DNA of 64,000 bases from AC-32 sp963763475. GTDB taxonomy: Bacteria > Actinomycetota > Thermoleophilia > Gaiellales > Gaiellaceae. Numbering within the stretch: the first letter of the stretch is position 1; the number at the start of each line of letters is the position of its first letter. The DNA lies in contig CAVXOR010000002.1 in NCBI GenBank assembly GCA_963763475.1, forward strand, positions 310,001 through 374,000, read 5' to 3'. Of the stretch, positions 35,086 to 44,274 are shown piece by piece. The notes under the pieces are model-generated. The model was not told the origin of the DNA, ran no database searches, and saw only the letters and a program-made list of their open reading frames with translations. A program made the position numbers and the translations under genes.

Positions 35086-36176
35086 GCGTCGAGCTCGAGC
35101 AGCCGCCCCGCCATGGCGGGCGGCGCTGGCTGAAGCGCGGCCTGGCCGGCGGCCTCGCCGTGGTCGTGATCGTCGGGACGTACGTCTTCGTCCTGCCACA
35201 GTTCGCCGACTACGGCGAGGTCTGGGCGCAGGTGAAGACTCTCTCCTGGGAGTGGATCGTCGCGCTGCTCGCGACGGTCGTGCTGAACCTCGCCACCTTC
35301 GCACCGCCCTGGATGGCGTCGTTGCCGGGCCTGGGCTTCTGGTCCGCGCAGACGGTCACGCAGGCCTCGACCGCCTCGACCTACCTCGCGCCGGGCGGCC
35401 CCGCGGTCGGGATCGGGATCTCGGCCGCGATGCTGTTCGCCTGGGGCTTCCACGCCGACGAGGTCGCGCTCGCGGTCACGCTCACCGGGATCTGGAACCA
35501 GCTCGCCATCCTGGGCTTCCCGATCCTCGCCCTCGCGCTGGTGACGCTCACCGGGGGCGACCGCGCCGCTCTCCAGACGATCGCCACGATCGGCCTGGTC
35601 GTCTTCGTCGTGATCGCAGGCGGTTTCGGGCTCGCCCTCTCGAGCGGTGGGATGGCGCGGCGCGTCGGCGAGCTCGCCGCGCGCACGGTCAACTGGGTGC
35701 TGCGGATCGTCCGCCGCGGCCCGGTCGCGTGGGGCGGCGAGAGTCTCGCGCGCTTCAGGGCCCGGGCGATCGGCCTTTTGCGCCGACGCTGGCACGTCCT
35801 CACGTTCGCCACGCTCGCGGGGCAGCTGTCGGTCTTCCTCGTCCTGCTCGTCAGCCTGCGCGCGCTCGGAGTCGGGTCGGGCGAGGTGAGCCTCGTCGAG
35901 GCGTTCGCCGGCTGGTCGCTGGCCAGGGTGCTCGGCTCGATCCCGATTACGCCCGGGGGCCTCGGGCTCGTGGAGCTCGGCCTGACGACGGTGCTGGCCG
36001 GCTTCGGCGGCAACCACGCCGGGGTCGTCGCGGCCGTTCTGGTCTATCGCTTCCTGACGATCGTCCCGACGCTGGCGCTCGGTGCCGCCGCCGCCGCGAC
36101 CTGGCGGCGCCACCGCCGCTCGGTCTTGCCTAGCTCTTCGCCACCGGAGCCAGCGGACGCCCGAAGACGTCGATGA
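35082..36176 (+). CDS. lysylphosphatidylglycerol synthase TM-region (UPF0104) family protein, probable CTG start
   Basis: A membrane protein with about eight helices. Markers: STYLAPGGPAVGIGISAAM, GIWNQLAILGFP and the late SIPITPGGLGLVELGLTTVLAGFGG, the family PGGLG motif. CTG at 35082 (CTG AGC) overlaps the MBL stop as CTGA and supplies a basic N-terminus before the first helix, giving 364 residues. The first standard start is GTG 35160, at the edge of that helix. Second member of this family in the window. The end overlaps the convergent gene by 47 bp. Confidence 0.8.
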   Translation: MSVELEQPPRHGGRRWLKRGLAGGLAVVVIVGTYVFVLPQFADYGEVWAQVKTLSWEWIVALLATVVLNLATFAPPWMASLPGLGFWSAQTVTQASTASTYLAPGGPAVGIGISAAMLFAWGFHADEVALAVTLTGIWNQLAILGFPILALALVTLTGGDRAALQTIATIGLVVFVVIAGGFGLALSSGGMARRVGELAARTVNWVLRIVRRGPVAWGGESLARFRARAIGLLRRRWHVLTFATLAGQLSVFLVLLVSLRALGVGSGEVSLVEAFAGWSLARVLGSIPITPGGLGLVELGLTTVLAGFGGNHAGVVAAVLVYRFLTIVPTLALGAAAAATWRRHRRSVLPSSSPPEPADARRRR

Positions 36177-36552
36177 AGAGCGCGCACGGTCCGTAGCGAG
36201 GCGGCAGGGTGCCTTCGAGGATCTCGACGCCGTAGGTGAGCGTGTCTTCCTCGAGCTGCGGCTCGCGCAGGACGACGACCACGTCGTCGGGCGACTCCCC
36301 GCCCTGGTCGAGGAACGAGAGCACGGCGTTCGGCGGATCGACCGAGAAGTTCTTCTCGCCGGACTCCCACAGCTCGACGAAGCGGTGGGAGGGGATGTGC
36401 CCGATCTCGCGCCGCGGCCGGTCGGCGAAGTAGACGGTCGAGTCGGCCAGGCCGTGGAGCGTGATCGTTCCCGGCCCGCTGGAGAAGGCCGTCGCGCTCT
36501 GCACGAACAGCGCGTCGATCCGCTCGACTTGAGGGTCGGAGATCCTGTTCAC
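36130..36552 (-). CDS. hypothetical protein
   Basis: A soluble alpha/beta protein of 140 residues. It begins MNRISDPQVERIDALFVQSATAFSSG and contains GTITLHGLADSTVYFADRPRREIGHIPSHRF, a pattern seen in uncharacterised actinobacterial proteins. The GTG at 36552 has AGGAAGG just upstream and follows a predicted transcription start by 10 nt. ATG 36600 would lie inside the palindrome. No signal peptide. Function unknown. Confidence 0.65.
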   Translation of the reverse strand: MNRISDPQVERIDALFVQSATAFSSGPGTITLHGLADSTVYFADRPRREIGHIPSHRFVELWESGEKNFSVDPPNAVLSFLDQGGESPDDVVVVLREPQLEEDTLTYGVEILEGTLPPRYGPCALFIDVFGRPLAPVAKS

Positions 36553-36596
36553 GTCCTTCCTGTCGCGCAGTCTCTCCCGAGCGGTGCTGCCCGCCG

Positions 36597-36613
36597 TCAT
36601 GCGGACCGGGTGA
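36597..36613 (-). promoter_or_regulatory. TCRYCC-N5-GGRYGA palindrome (one mismatch)
   Basis: Minus-strand reading TCACCC-GGTCC-GCATGA; GAGACT begins 22 nt beyond, toward the 36552 gene. Confidence 0.68.
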
Positions 36614-36646
36614 AATGGGTTTCAACCGCTCGGCGGCACCCGGACA

Positions 36647-36663
36647 TCACCCCCTCCGGATGA
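36647..36663 (+). promoter_or_regulatory. TCRYCC-N5-GGRYGA palindrome upstream of the AI-2E-type permease
   Basis: TCACCC-CCTCC-GGATGA; AAGCAT begins 22 nt downstream, leaving a leader of about 4 nt to GTG 36702. Confidence 0.78.
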
Positions 36664-36701
36664 TGCTCGCCCGGCCGAGGGGGAGAAGCATCGCTGTCGT
36701 C

Positions 36702-37874
36702 GTGGAGGTCCTCAAGCGCCTGCGGAACAAGGGCCCGGTCGAGCAGCCTGCGTCGGTCGAGCTGAAGCCGGCCGAGGTCGGCGAGCTCGCGTCAACGTTC
36801 GCGGCGCCGCGCTGGCTCCGGGACCTCGGGCGCACCGCCTGGCTGCTCGTCGGCGTCTTCGCGCTCTTGCTCGGTCTCGTCTGGCTGCTCGGAACGACCT
36901 ACACGATCGTCGGGCCCGTGGTCGCCGGGACGATCGTCGCCACCGTTGCGATGCCGGTCGTGAGCGCGTTCGCCCGTCACATGCCCCGGGCCGCGGCCGC
37001 CGCGCTCGTGCTGCTCGGCCTGGCGGCGCTCGCGGTGGCGGTCGTGGTGGTCGTGATCGGCGGGATCACCGCCCAGCGCGACTCGATCTCGGAGCACGCC
37101 TCGGCCGGATCCGACAAGGCGGCGGGCTGGCTGAACGACCTCGGAGTGGACGAGTCCGGCTCTTCGAGCGCGAACGCGAGCGTGAAGCACGACGTCCCGC
37201 AGATGATCTCCACGCTCGTCAAGGGCGTGATCAGCGGCATCAGAGGGCTGACGTCGCTCGCCTTCGCCCTCTCTTTCACGCTGCTCACCCTCTTCTTCCT
37301 GTTGAAGGACGGGCCCTCGATGCGACGCTGGCTCGACCGTCACCTCGGCGTGCCGCCACCGGCCGCGACCGTGATCACCGGCGGCCTGATCCGCTCACTC
37401 CGCGGCTACTTCCGGGGCGTCACCCTGGTCGCGGCCTTCAACGGCGTCGTGGTCGGCATCGCCGCGCTGATCCTCGGAGTTCCCCTCGCCGGCACGATCG
37501 GGGTCGTCACCTTCATCACGGCCTACGTGCCGTACATCGGGGCGTTCGTGGCCGGCGGCTTCGCGGTCGTGATCGCGCTCGGAGCCAACGGCACGACGAC
37601 GGCGCTGATCATGCTGGTGATCGTGATCCTTGCGAACGGGATGCTGCAGAACATCGTGCAGCCCTTCGCGATGGGCTCGGCGCTCGACCTGCACCCGCTC
37701 GCGGTGCTGATCCTGACGATCGGGGCCGGCTGCATCTTCGGCATGCTCGGGCTGGTCCTCGCTGCGCCGATCGCCTCGGCGGTCGTCCACATCAGCCGCG
37801 ACCTGGCGCGGGCGCGTGTGGCCGCGGCCCAGGACGAGGATGGCGCGGTCGCGGTGGTCGACGCGCCTGCCTGA
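36702..37874 (+). CDS. AI-2E family (PerM/YdiK-like) transporter
   Basis: A 390-residue membrane protein of the AI-2E transporter family with about eight helices. Family regions: LVWLLGTTYTIVGPVVAGTIVATV at the N-terminus, the soluble middle helices, LTLFFLLKDGPSMRRWL, and the C-terminal VTFITAYVPYIGAFVAGGFAVVIAL and NIVQPFAMGSALDLHPLAVLI. A longer frame opens at ATG 36615 but spans the palindrome, so GTG 36702 is preferred. Members carry autoinducers, ions or unknown solutes; substrate not predictable. Confidence 0.82.
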   Translation: MEVLKRLRNKGPVEQPASVELKPAEVGELASTFAAPRWLRDLGRTAWLLVGVFALLLGLVWLLGTTYTIVGPVVAGTIVATVAMPVVSAFARHMPRAAAAALVLLGLAALAVAVVVVVIGGITAQRDSISEHASAGSDKAAGWLNDLGVDESGSSSANASVKHDVPQMISTLVKGVISGIRGLTSLAFALSFTLLTLFFLLKDGPSMRRWLDRHLGVPPPAATVITGGLIRSLRGYFRGVTLVAAFNGVVVGIAALILGVPLAGTIGVVTFITAYVPYIGAFVAGGFAVVIALGANGTTTALIMLVIVILANGMLQNIVQPFAMGSALDLHPLAVLILTIGAGCIFGMLGLVLAAPIASAVVHISRDLARARVAAAQDEDGAVAVVDAPA

Positions 37875-37880
37875 CGGACA

Positions 37881-37897
37881 TCACCCGGTTTGTACGA
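37881..37897 (+). promoter_or_regulatory. TCRYCC-N5-GGRYGA palindrome upstream of 37952
   Basis: TCACCC-GGTTT-GTACGA (one mismatch); CAGTCT begins 22 nt downstream. Leader about 20 nt with AAAGGAG. Confidence 0.75.
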
Positions 37898-37951
37898 TGT
37901 CGCCATACCGGACGGATGCCAGTCTCGGGCTAGCTAGCAAAGGAGCGAAAC

Positions 37952-38173
37952 GTGGATGAGGGACTTGGAGCTGGGTTCTGGTTCAAGCTGATCGGGGTGG
38001 TCGTCCTCGGCGGGATCGCCGCCATGGTGCTCTTCCTGCTGGTCTCCGCGGCGTGGTACCGCTGGGGCGGAATCGGCGCGATCATCTTCTTCTCCGCGCT
38101 CGTGCTGCTCTGGGGTTGGATCTACGACAAGCGGCACCAGAAGGAATACGAGCGGCTCCGGGCCGAGGCCTAG
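37952..38173 (+). CDS. small two-helix membrane protein
   Basis: A 73-residue protein with two hydrophobic helices (FKLIGVVVLGGIAAMVLFLLV and GGIGAIIFFSALVLLWGWIYD) and a charged C-terminal tail (KRHQKEYERLRAEA). GTG start behind AAAGGAG. Single gene under its own palindrome promoter; the last 4 bp overlap the convergent LuxR gene. Function unknown. Confidence 0.72.
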   Translation: MDEGLGAGFWFKLIGVVVLGGIAAMVLFLLVSAAWYRWGGIGAIIFFSALVLLWGWIYDKRHQKEYERLRAEA

Positions 38174-40518
38174 GAAGCCGCGGACTGCACGTCGGCGCGT
38201 GACGCGGGGCCGCCGACCCCGACTTCGACGAGCCCTAGCTCGGTAGCCCGAGCGATCGCGTCGCTGCGGCTCGAGACGCCGAGCTTGCGGTAGACCGAGA
38301 TCGCCTGCGTCTTGATCGTGTTGCGCGAGACGAAGAGGCGCTCGCCGATCTCGCGGAACGAGAGATGGGTCGAGAGCAGCGGCAGCAGCCGCAGCTCCGC
38401 GCGGGTCAGGCCGCAGCCCCCGCCGTCCGCCTGCGGCACTGCCTCGATCTCGGCCTCCAGCTCGGCGACCTGGTCGCCGAGCACGCCGAGCGAGGGCCGT
38501 ACCGCGAGGATCTCGCGAGCTTCCTCGAGCAGGGCCCTCGCGCCGTGGGCGTCGCGCAGCGTCACGTAGGCCCGCGCGAGCTCGAGCCGCACCTGCACCG
38601 AGAGCCATGGGACCGCGTGGGTCAGGCTCGGCACCAACCGCTGGGTGATCGTCAGCTGTCGGCGCGCCTCGTCCCACTGCCCGTGGCGCAACAGGGTGCG
38701 GGCGGTCGCGGCCAGGTCCAACGCCGACGTGGCATAGGCGTCGAGCTCGCCTTCCTCGATCAGCCGGCGCGCTTCGAGCGCCAGCGCCTCGGCCTCGTCG
38801 TCGTCTGTGGCGAGCAGCGAGCGCTCGCTGAGGGCCAGCGCGTGGCTCTCGGGCTGGCCGGAGCTGGCGGCTGCCTCGGCGAAGATCGCGTCGGCGCGCT
38901 CAACCTCGCCGAGCAGCAGGTGCGCGGTGCCGTTCACGACGAGCGCCCATGGGCGCCAGGGGTGCTCCGGCGGCAGCTCGTTCAGCGCCGACTTCGTCCT
39001 CGCCAGCATCCGTTGTGGGCCGTCCGTGCACATCGCGGCGCGGAGGACGTCGATGCAGGCCCTCGTCGCTGCGCCGGCGCCGTTGGTCGGGACTGCCCGC
39101 TCGGCCGCCGCCAGCCAGGCCTCGGCCTCGTCTGCTCGGCCGCGAAGAGCGTGGATCCGCGAGCCCTCGACCGCGACCTCCGGGTGCCGCAGCAGCGCCT
39201 CGTCGTCGAAACGTTCCAGCCAGGATTCGACCGACGCGACTCGGCCGGCCGCCGACACGGGCATCGCGATCGAGGTGAGAATCCGCGCGGCGCTGTCCTC
39301 GTTGCCCGCGGCGTGGGAGTAGGCGAGCGTCGCCTCGAGGTCGCCCTGGCCTTCGTACCAGTCGGCAGCCCGCTGGCTCAGCACCGGCACGAGCTCCGGC
39401 TCGTGATCCTCGAGCTCCTGCCGGAGCAGGTCGCGGAAGAGGTGGTGGTAGCGGTAGGAGCCTCGGTGGCGGTCGAGCGGAACGACGAAGAGGTTTGCCT
39501 GCTCGAGCGAGGCCAGCTCCAGAGCCGACCCCTTCCGGTCGAGAGCCGCGTCGCACAGCGGTCCCGACATCGTCTCGAGCGCAGAGCTGCGGCGCAGGAA
39601 TGTCAGCCGTTCGGGCTCCAGGCCGGACAGGTACTCCGAGCGGAAGTAGTCGGCGAGGTAGCGGTCGGCTCCCGTGACCGAGCGCACGTCTTGCGGCTCG
39701 CCGGAGTCGTCGCTCTCGACGCGCGCGGCGAGGGCGCTCAGATAGAGGCCGGCGGCCCAGCCCTCGGTGCGCTCGAGCAGCTTGTTGATCTCTGCGTCCT
39801 CGAGCTCAAGCCGGGCGGCACGCAGCAACATCTCTGTCTCGCGCCGGCTGAGCGCGAGCTCGTACGGCCCCAGCTCGAGCAACGGTCCCCCGGCGCGCAA
39901 GGCGGCCACGGGCAGCTCCGGCACGACCCGGCCCGAGAGCACGATCATCGAGCCCGCCGGCATGTGTCCGACTAGCGTGCCGACGGTCGAGATGGACTCG
40001 CCCGTCAGCCGGTCGGCCCCGTCCAGGACGAGCACGAACGGCGACCGGCGGCCGCCGATGGCGGAGGTCAGGCGCTGCAGGGCGCGGCCGAGCGCGGGCT
40101 TGCGCGGGCCAGCGAGCGGCTCGAGCGCAGAGGGCGGCAACGGCTCGACCCGGTCGAGCGCCGCCGCCACGTGCTGCAGCAGCGTGACGGGATCGTCGTC
40201 GCCCTCGTCCACCGAGACCCAGGCGAACGGCCGCACGTCCCGGCCCGCCCACTGCGAGAGCAGTGTCGTCTTGCCGTACCCCGCAGGCGCCACCACGAGC
40301 ACGAGCGGGAAGGCACCGGCTGCGCGCAGGCGGTTCACGAGTGCCGTGCGGGAAACGGTTCCGGCCGTCAGGGAGGGGGCGCGGACCTTCGACTCGACTA
40401 CCTCGAACGGCAGGAGCGGCGGAGTCGGCGGCCCGACGAGCACGGCCTTCGCTCCCGCCTTGCGCAGCCCAGCGTTGCGGGGCTCGGCGGGAGCAAGGGC
40501 GCAGCTCAGTTCGATCAC
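38170..40518 (-). CDS. MalT-like LuxR-family ATPase regulator (LAL type)
   Basis: A 782-residue regulator. The N-terminal NTPase has Walker A in APAGYGKTTLLSQWAGRD (near residue 80) and Walker B in FVLVLDGADRLTG. The middle (400-700) is a TPR-like helical repeat domain. The C-terminal LuxR helix-turn-helix reads LTRAELRLLPLLSTHLSFREIGERLFVSRNTIKTQAISVYRKLGVSSRSDAI. Such proteins bind a ligand and ATP, then activate transcription. Divergent from the response regulator at 40814. Its upstream region shows no palindrome. Target genes unknown. Confidence 0.85.
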   Translation of the reverse strand: MIELSCALAPAEPRNAGLRKAGAKAVLVGPPTPPLLPFEVVESKVRAPSLTAGTVSRTALVNRLRAAGAFPLVLVVAPAGYGKTTLLSQWAGRDVRPFAWVSVDEGDDDPVTLLQHVAAALDRVEPLPPSALEPLAGPRKPALGRALQRLTSAIGGRRSPFVLVLDGADRLTGESISTVGTLVGHMPAGSMIVLSGRVVPELPVAALRAGGPLLELGPYELALSRRETEMLLRAARLELEDAEINKLLERTEGWAAGLYLSALAARVESDDSGEPQDVRSVTGADRYLADYFRSEYLSGLEPERLTFLRRSSALETMSGPLCDAALDRKGSALELASLEQANLFVVPLDRHRGSYRYHHLFRDLLRQELEDHEPELVPVLSQRAADWYEGQGDLEATLAYSHAAGNEDSAARILTSIAMPVSAAGRVASVESWLERFDDEALLRHPEVAVEGSRIHALRGRADEAEAWLAAAERAVPTNGAGAATRACIDVLRAAMCTDGPQRMLARTKSALNELPPEHPWRPWALVVNGTAHLLLGEVERADAIFAEAAASSGQPESHALALSERSLLATDDDEAEALALEARRLIEEGELDAYATSALDLAATARTLLRHGQWDEARRQLTITQRLVPSLTHAVPWLSVQVRLELARAYVTLRDAHGARALLEEAREILAVRPSLGVLGDQVAELEAEIEAVPQADGGGCGLTRAELRLLPLLSTHLSFREIGERLFVSRNTIKTQAISVYRKLGVSSRSDAIARATELGLVEVGVGGPASRADVQSAAS

Positions 40519-40813
40519 GGCGGGACGGCCTCCTCCGAGGACTGGGGAACCCTCGCCCGTGAGTATGCGCGTTCGCCCGAATCACGCCTATCCGGAGCTT
40601 CTGCTGATTGTTCGGATGCAAACACCGTGCAAAACACCACGATTTGGGGTCGGCCTGTACCGGTCGGTCTTGCCGGTTCACCCCCTGCTCCTGCATACTG
40701 GTTCGCGGGAGCTGAAGTGGGCCTTCAGCTGGTCTCAAGGGCCGTCACCGAGGTCGCCCGGGAAAGGGAGCTTTACGGCAACCGCCGCGTCATCGGATCA
40801 TCAGCCATCCGAC

Positions 40814-41473
40814 CTGATCAGAGTCGTGCTCGCCGACGACAGCTTCCTCGCTCGCGAGGGGCTCGAACGCGTGCTCGGCTCGATCGACGACGTCGACCTC
40901 GTCGCGACCTGCGCTGACCTGGACGAGCTCCGCTCGACGGTCGAGCAGGCCAAGCCCGACGTGGTGCTGACCGACATCCGGATGCCTCCCACCAACACCG
41001 ACGAGGGCATCCGCTTTGCCGGCGAGCTGAGGAGCACGCTGCCCGAGATCGGCGTGGTCGTGCTCAGCCAGCACGCCGAGCCGGCCTACGCGATGGGGCT
41101 GTTCGAGGACGGCTCCAGCCGGCGCGCCTACCTGCTCAAGGAGCGGGTCAAGGACACCGACGAGCTCGCCAGGGCGCTGCGCGAGGTCGCAGCGGGCCGG
41201 TCGCTGGTCGATCCGCGGATCGTCGACGAGCTGGTCTCGGCGCGGCTGAGCGACCCAGGCATGGAGAAGCTGACAGCACGCGAGCGCGAGATCCTCGCCC
41301 TGATCGCCGAGGGACGCAGCAACGCCGCGATCGCCGAGTCGCTGGAGATCACGAAGCGCGCCGTCGAGCGGCACATCAACGGGATCTTCGTCAAGCTCGA
41401 CCTGCCCGAGGACGGCGACGTGAACCGGCGCGTGAAGGCAACGCTGCTCTACCTGCTCGGCGAAGAGGGCTGA
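40814..41473 (+). CDS. NarL/LuxR-type response regulator, probable CTG start
   Basis: A 219-residue response regulator. Receiver: IRVVLADDSFLAREGL (acidic pair), phospho-Asp in VVLTDIRMPPTNTDEG, Lys in AYLLKERVKD. Output: LTAREREILALIAEGRSNAAIAESLEITKRAVERHINGIFVKLDL. The frame is open far upstream, but the domain begins at CTG 40814 (CTG ATC AGA), where such proteins usually have Met-Ile-Arg. No ATG/GTG/TTG lies close before it. The kinase gene starts 1 nt after its stop. Confidence 0.85.
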   Translation: MIRVVLADDSFLAREGLERVLGSIDDVDLVATCADLDELRSTVEQAKPDVVLTDIRMPPTNTDEGIRFAGELRSTLPEIGVVVLSQHAEPAYAMGLFEDGSSRRAYLLKERVKDTDELARALREVAAGRSLVDPRIVDELVSARLSDPGMEKLTAREREILALIAEGRSNAAIAESLEITKRAVERHINGIFVKLDLPEDGDVNRRVKATLLYLLGEEG

Positions 41474-41474
41474 C

Positions 41475-43016
41475 GTGTCAGAGGTCGTCTATCAGTCCGA
41501 GTCCGCCGACCGTGCGCTGCTCCAGCGCCTCCCTCATGCCCCGGCTCGGTACGCGGGGGGCGTGATCGCGCTCGCCGGGCTCTACTACGCCGGCGCCAAG
41601 ACCGGGTATCTGCTCGAGTTCTCGGGCCCGGTCGCCGCGATCGTCTGGCTGCCGGTGGGCGTGGGCGTCGCCTTCCTCTACCTCGGCGGGATCGCGTACT
41701 GGCCGGGAGTCGTCCTCGGCGACCTGCTCGCCAACGACTACTCGACGCTGCCGCTGGGCTCGGCGCTGGGCCAGACCTGCGGGAACCTGCTCGAGGTGTT
41801 GCTCGCGGCCCTGCTGCTGCGGCGGCTCGTCCGGCACGGCTCGCCGCTGGCGAGCGTCCGAGGAGTGGGCGCGATCGCCGTCTCGGTCGCGGCGGGCGCG
41901 GGCGCCAGCGCCACCATCGGTGCCGCCTCGCTGCTATCGGGCGACGTGGTCGACCTGCACGAGGTGTCGACCGTCTGGCGTACCTGGTTCCTCGGCGACG
42001 CCTCCGGAGCGCTGCTCGTCGTCCCACTCGCCCTCGCGTGGTACCGGCCGCTGCCGAAGGGCTGGCGCCACGTTCGCTGGATAGAGGCCGGGGCGCTGCT
42101 CGCAGCTCTCGTCGGGCTCGCCGAGTTCGCCTCGCGGAGCGAGAGCCCGGTGCTGTACCTCGTCTTCCCGTTGTTGATGTGGGCGGCCCTTCGCTTCGGG
42201 CAGCGCGGTGCCACGCTCGCCGTCGCGACCACCGCGGTCTTCACCGTCTGGAACGTGACCCACTACATCGGGCCGTTCCATTACCAGTCGATCACCCGCA
42301 GCGTGCTCAGCACCCAGCTTTTCATCGCCGTCGCCGCACTCTCGACCCTGAGCCTGGCCGCGGCGGTTGCCGAGCGAGAGCGGTTCGCCTCGCGGCTCGG
42401 AGCGTCCCGCTTGCGGCTGATCTCCGCTTCGGACAACGCTCGCCGTCGGCTCGAGCACGATCTCCACGACGGCGCGCAAGTGCGCCTCACGTGGCTGGCG
42501 CACCAGCTGCACGAGGCGGCTGTGCTCGCCCAGCGGGACCCCGAGCGCGCGCCCGCGCTGTTCGAGAGGGCCGAAGGCGAGCTACAGCTTGCGATCGACG
42601 AGCTGCGGGAGCTCGCGCACGGTCTCCATCCCGCGGTGCTGGTCGACCTCGGCCTCGCCGAGGCGCTCAAGAGCCTGGCCAAGCGCTCGAGCATCAAGGT
42701 CGAACTGGTTGAGCTTCCGTCCGGAAGGCTCGACCGGTCGGCGGAGACGGTCGGTTATTTCGTCGTGGCCGAGGCGATCGCCAACGCGCAGAAGTACTCG
42801 GCTGCCTCGCTGATCGAGGTGCGGGCGGCGGCCACCAGAGGCGTGCTTCGGCTCGAGATCGCCGACAACGGGGTCGGCGGCGCGGCCGAGCAGTCCGGCT
42901 CGGGCCTCGAGGGGCTGCGGGACCGGGCAGAGGCGAGCGGCGGCACGATGGAGCTGGGCAGCCCCTCAGGCGGCGGGACGCGCATCCGGGTCTCAATTCC
43001 GGTACGGGCGGCCTGA
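41475..43016 (+). CDS. MASE1-type membrane histidine kinase
   Basis: A 513-residue sensor kinase partner of the preceding response regulator. Residues 25-300 are a MASE1-like domain with about eight to ten helices (AAIVWLPVGVGVAFLYLGG, WPGVVLGDLLANDY). HisKA_3: DNARRRLEHDLHDGAQVRLTWLAHQLHEA with the phospho-acceptor His. ATPase: VVAEAIANAQKYSAA (N), IADNGVGGAA (G1), GSGLEGLRDRAEASGG (G2). The stimulus is unknown. Confidence 0.88.
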   Translation: MSEVVYQSESADRALLQRLPHAPARYAGGVIALAGLYYAGAKTGYLLEFSGPVAAIVWLPVGVGVAFLYLGGIAYWPGVVLGDLLANDYSTLPLGSALGQTCGNLLEVLLAALLLRRLVRHGSPLASVRGVGAIAVSVAAGAGASATIGAASLLSGDVVDLHEVSTVWRTWFLGDASGALLVVPLALAWYRPLPKGWRHVRWIEAGALLAALVGLAEFASRSESPVLYLVFPLLMWAALRFGQRGATLAVATTAVFTVWNVTHYIGPFHYQSITRSVLSTQLFIAVAALSTLSLAAAVAERERFASRLGASRLRLISASDNARRRLEHDLHDGAQVRLTWLAHQLHEAAVLAQRDPERAPALFERAEGELQLAIDELRELAHGLHPAVLVDLGLAEALKSLAKRSSIKVELVELPSGRLDRSAETVGYFVVAEAIANAQKYSAASLIEVRAAATRGVLRLEIADNGVGGAAEQSGSGLEGLRDRAEASGGTMELGSPSGGGTRIRVSIPVRAA

Positions 43017-43026
43017 GCGCGGCCTT

Positions 43027-43043
43027 TCATCCCTTCGGGGGGA
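43027..43043 (+). promoter_or_regulatory. TCRYCC-N5-GGRYGA palindrome upstream of 43078
   Basis: TCATCC-CTTCG-GGGGGA (one mismatch); TTTGCT begins 22 nt and the GTG start 34 nt downstream. Confidence 0.75.
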
Positions 43044-43077
43044 TGTAGCCCGCCCCGGGCCGCGTTTTGCTGGCCCG

Positions 43078-44274
43078 GTGACCTCCGAGGCCAAGGGCTA
43101 CAGGCATCACAAGCTCGTGGTGGTGCTGCTCGTGGTCGCCTGCATCCTCGCGCCAATCGCCGGCACCGCGATCTGGATCAACAACCAGGTGACGAAGACC
43201 GACCGCTACGTGCGGACGGTCAAGCCGCTCGCCTCGGACCCGCACATCCAGGCGGCCATTGCGGCCAACGTGACGAGGACCCTGTTCGCGAAGGTCGACG
43301 TGGCAGCCCGCGCGCAGGACGTCCTGCCCGCTCGGGCCAAGGTCTTCGCCCCGGCGATCGCGAACGCGCTGCACACCTTTGTCCAGAACGCGACGATGAG
43401 CTTCCTGGCCTCGGACCAGTTCCAGCGACTGTGGGTGGAGCTGAACAGGCGCTCTCACAAGCAGCTGAACAAGATCCTGACCGGGAAGGGGAAGCTCGTC
43501 CGGGACACGAACGGGCGGGTCGAGATCGCCCTCGCTCCGGTGCTCGACCGGGTGGAGAAGCGGCTGCACGATCGAGGTATCACGCTGTTCGATCGCGTTC
43601 CGCCCGGCACGATCCCGACGAACTTCGTCATCCTCGACTCGAAGCAGCTCAAGCAGGCGCAGGGCGGCGTGAAGCTGCTGAAGGCACTGGCGATCGCGCT
43701 GCCGCTGCTCGTCCTGGTGTTGATCGCCGCGGCGATCGGGCTCTCGGAGCGCCGCCGGCGGACACTGCTGCAGGCCTCGCTCGGGCTCGCCGCCTCGATG
43801 GCGGTGCTCGGAATCCTGCTCACGATCGGCCGTTCTATCTACCTCGACCAGCTGGCCGGGCCGAATCTGCCACATGATGCGGCGTCGGCGTTCTACGAGA
43901 TCCTCGTGCACTACCTCCGCCTCGGCCTGCGCATCGTCGCCGGGGTGGCGCTGCTGGTCGCGGCCGCCGCCTACCTGTCCGGGCCGTACCCGACCGCGCG
44001 CAGGATCCGGGGCTGGTTCGGCTCCGGCGTCGGCTGGGCCCAGGGCGAGACAGGCGCCTCGGCCACGCCGCTCGGCCGCTGGGTCGCCGAGCGGAAGACG
44101 GCACTCCGGGTCGGCGCGATCCTGCTGCCGCTGGCGATCTTCCTGCTCTGGAGCAGCCCCACCGTGAGCATCCTGATCGTGCTTGCCGTGGTCGCCGTGC
44201 TGCTGCTGCTGGTGATCGAGATCTTCGGAAGGGCGCCCCCGGGCGAGTACGGCACGCCGACCTCCGTCACATGA
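43078..44274 (+). CDS. integral membrane protein of unknown function
   Basis: A 398-residue protein: one N-terminal helix (HHKLVVVLLVVACILAPIAGTAIW), a soluble extracytoplasmic region (residues 30-200) with helices containing TDRYVRTVKPLASDPHIQAAIAANVTRTLF, then four to five helices (ALAIALPLLVLVLIAAAIGL through LIVLAVVAVLLLLVIEIFG). The layout is common in actinobacteria but uncharacterised. No ribosome-binding sequence; GTG is exactly at the predicted transcription start (34 nt from the palindrome). Confidence 0.78.
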   Translation: MTSEAKGYRHHKLVVVLLVVACILAPIAGTAIWINNQVTKTDRYVRTVKPLASDPHIQAAIAANVTRTLFAKVDVAARAQDVLPARAKVFAPAIANALHTFVQNATMSFLASDQFQRLWVELNRRSHKQLNKILTGKGKLVRDTNGRVEIALAPVLDRVEKRLHDRGITLFDRVPPGTIPTNFVILDSKQLKQAQGGVKLLKALAIALPLLVLVLIAAAIGLSERRRRTLLQASLGLAASMAVLGILLTIGRSIYLDQLAGPNLPHDAASAFYEILVHYLRLGLRIVAGVALLVAAAAYLSGPYPTARRIRGWFGSGVGWAQGETGASATPLGRWVAERKTALRVGAILLPLAIFLLWSSPTVSILIVLAVVAVLLLLVIEIFGRAPPGEYGTPTSVT

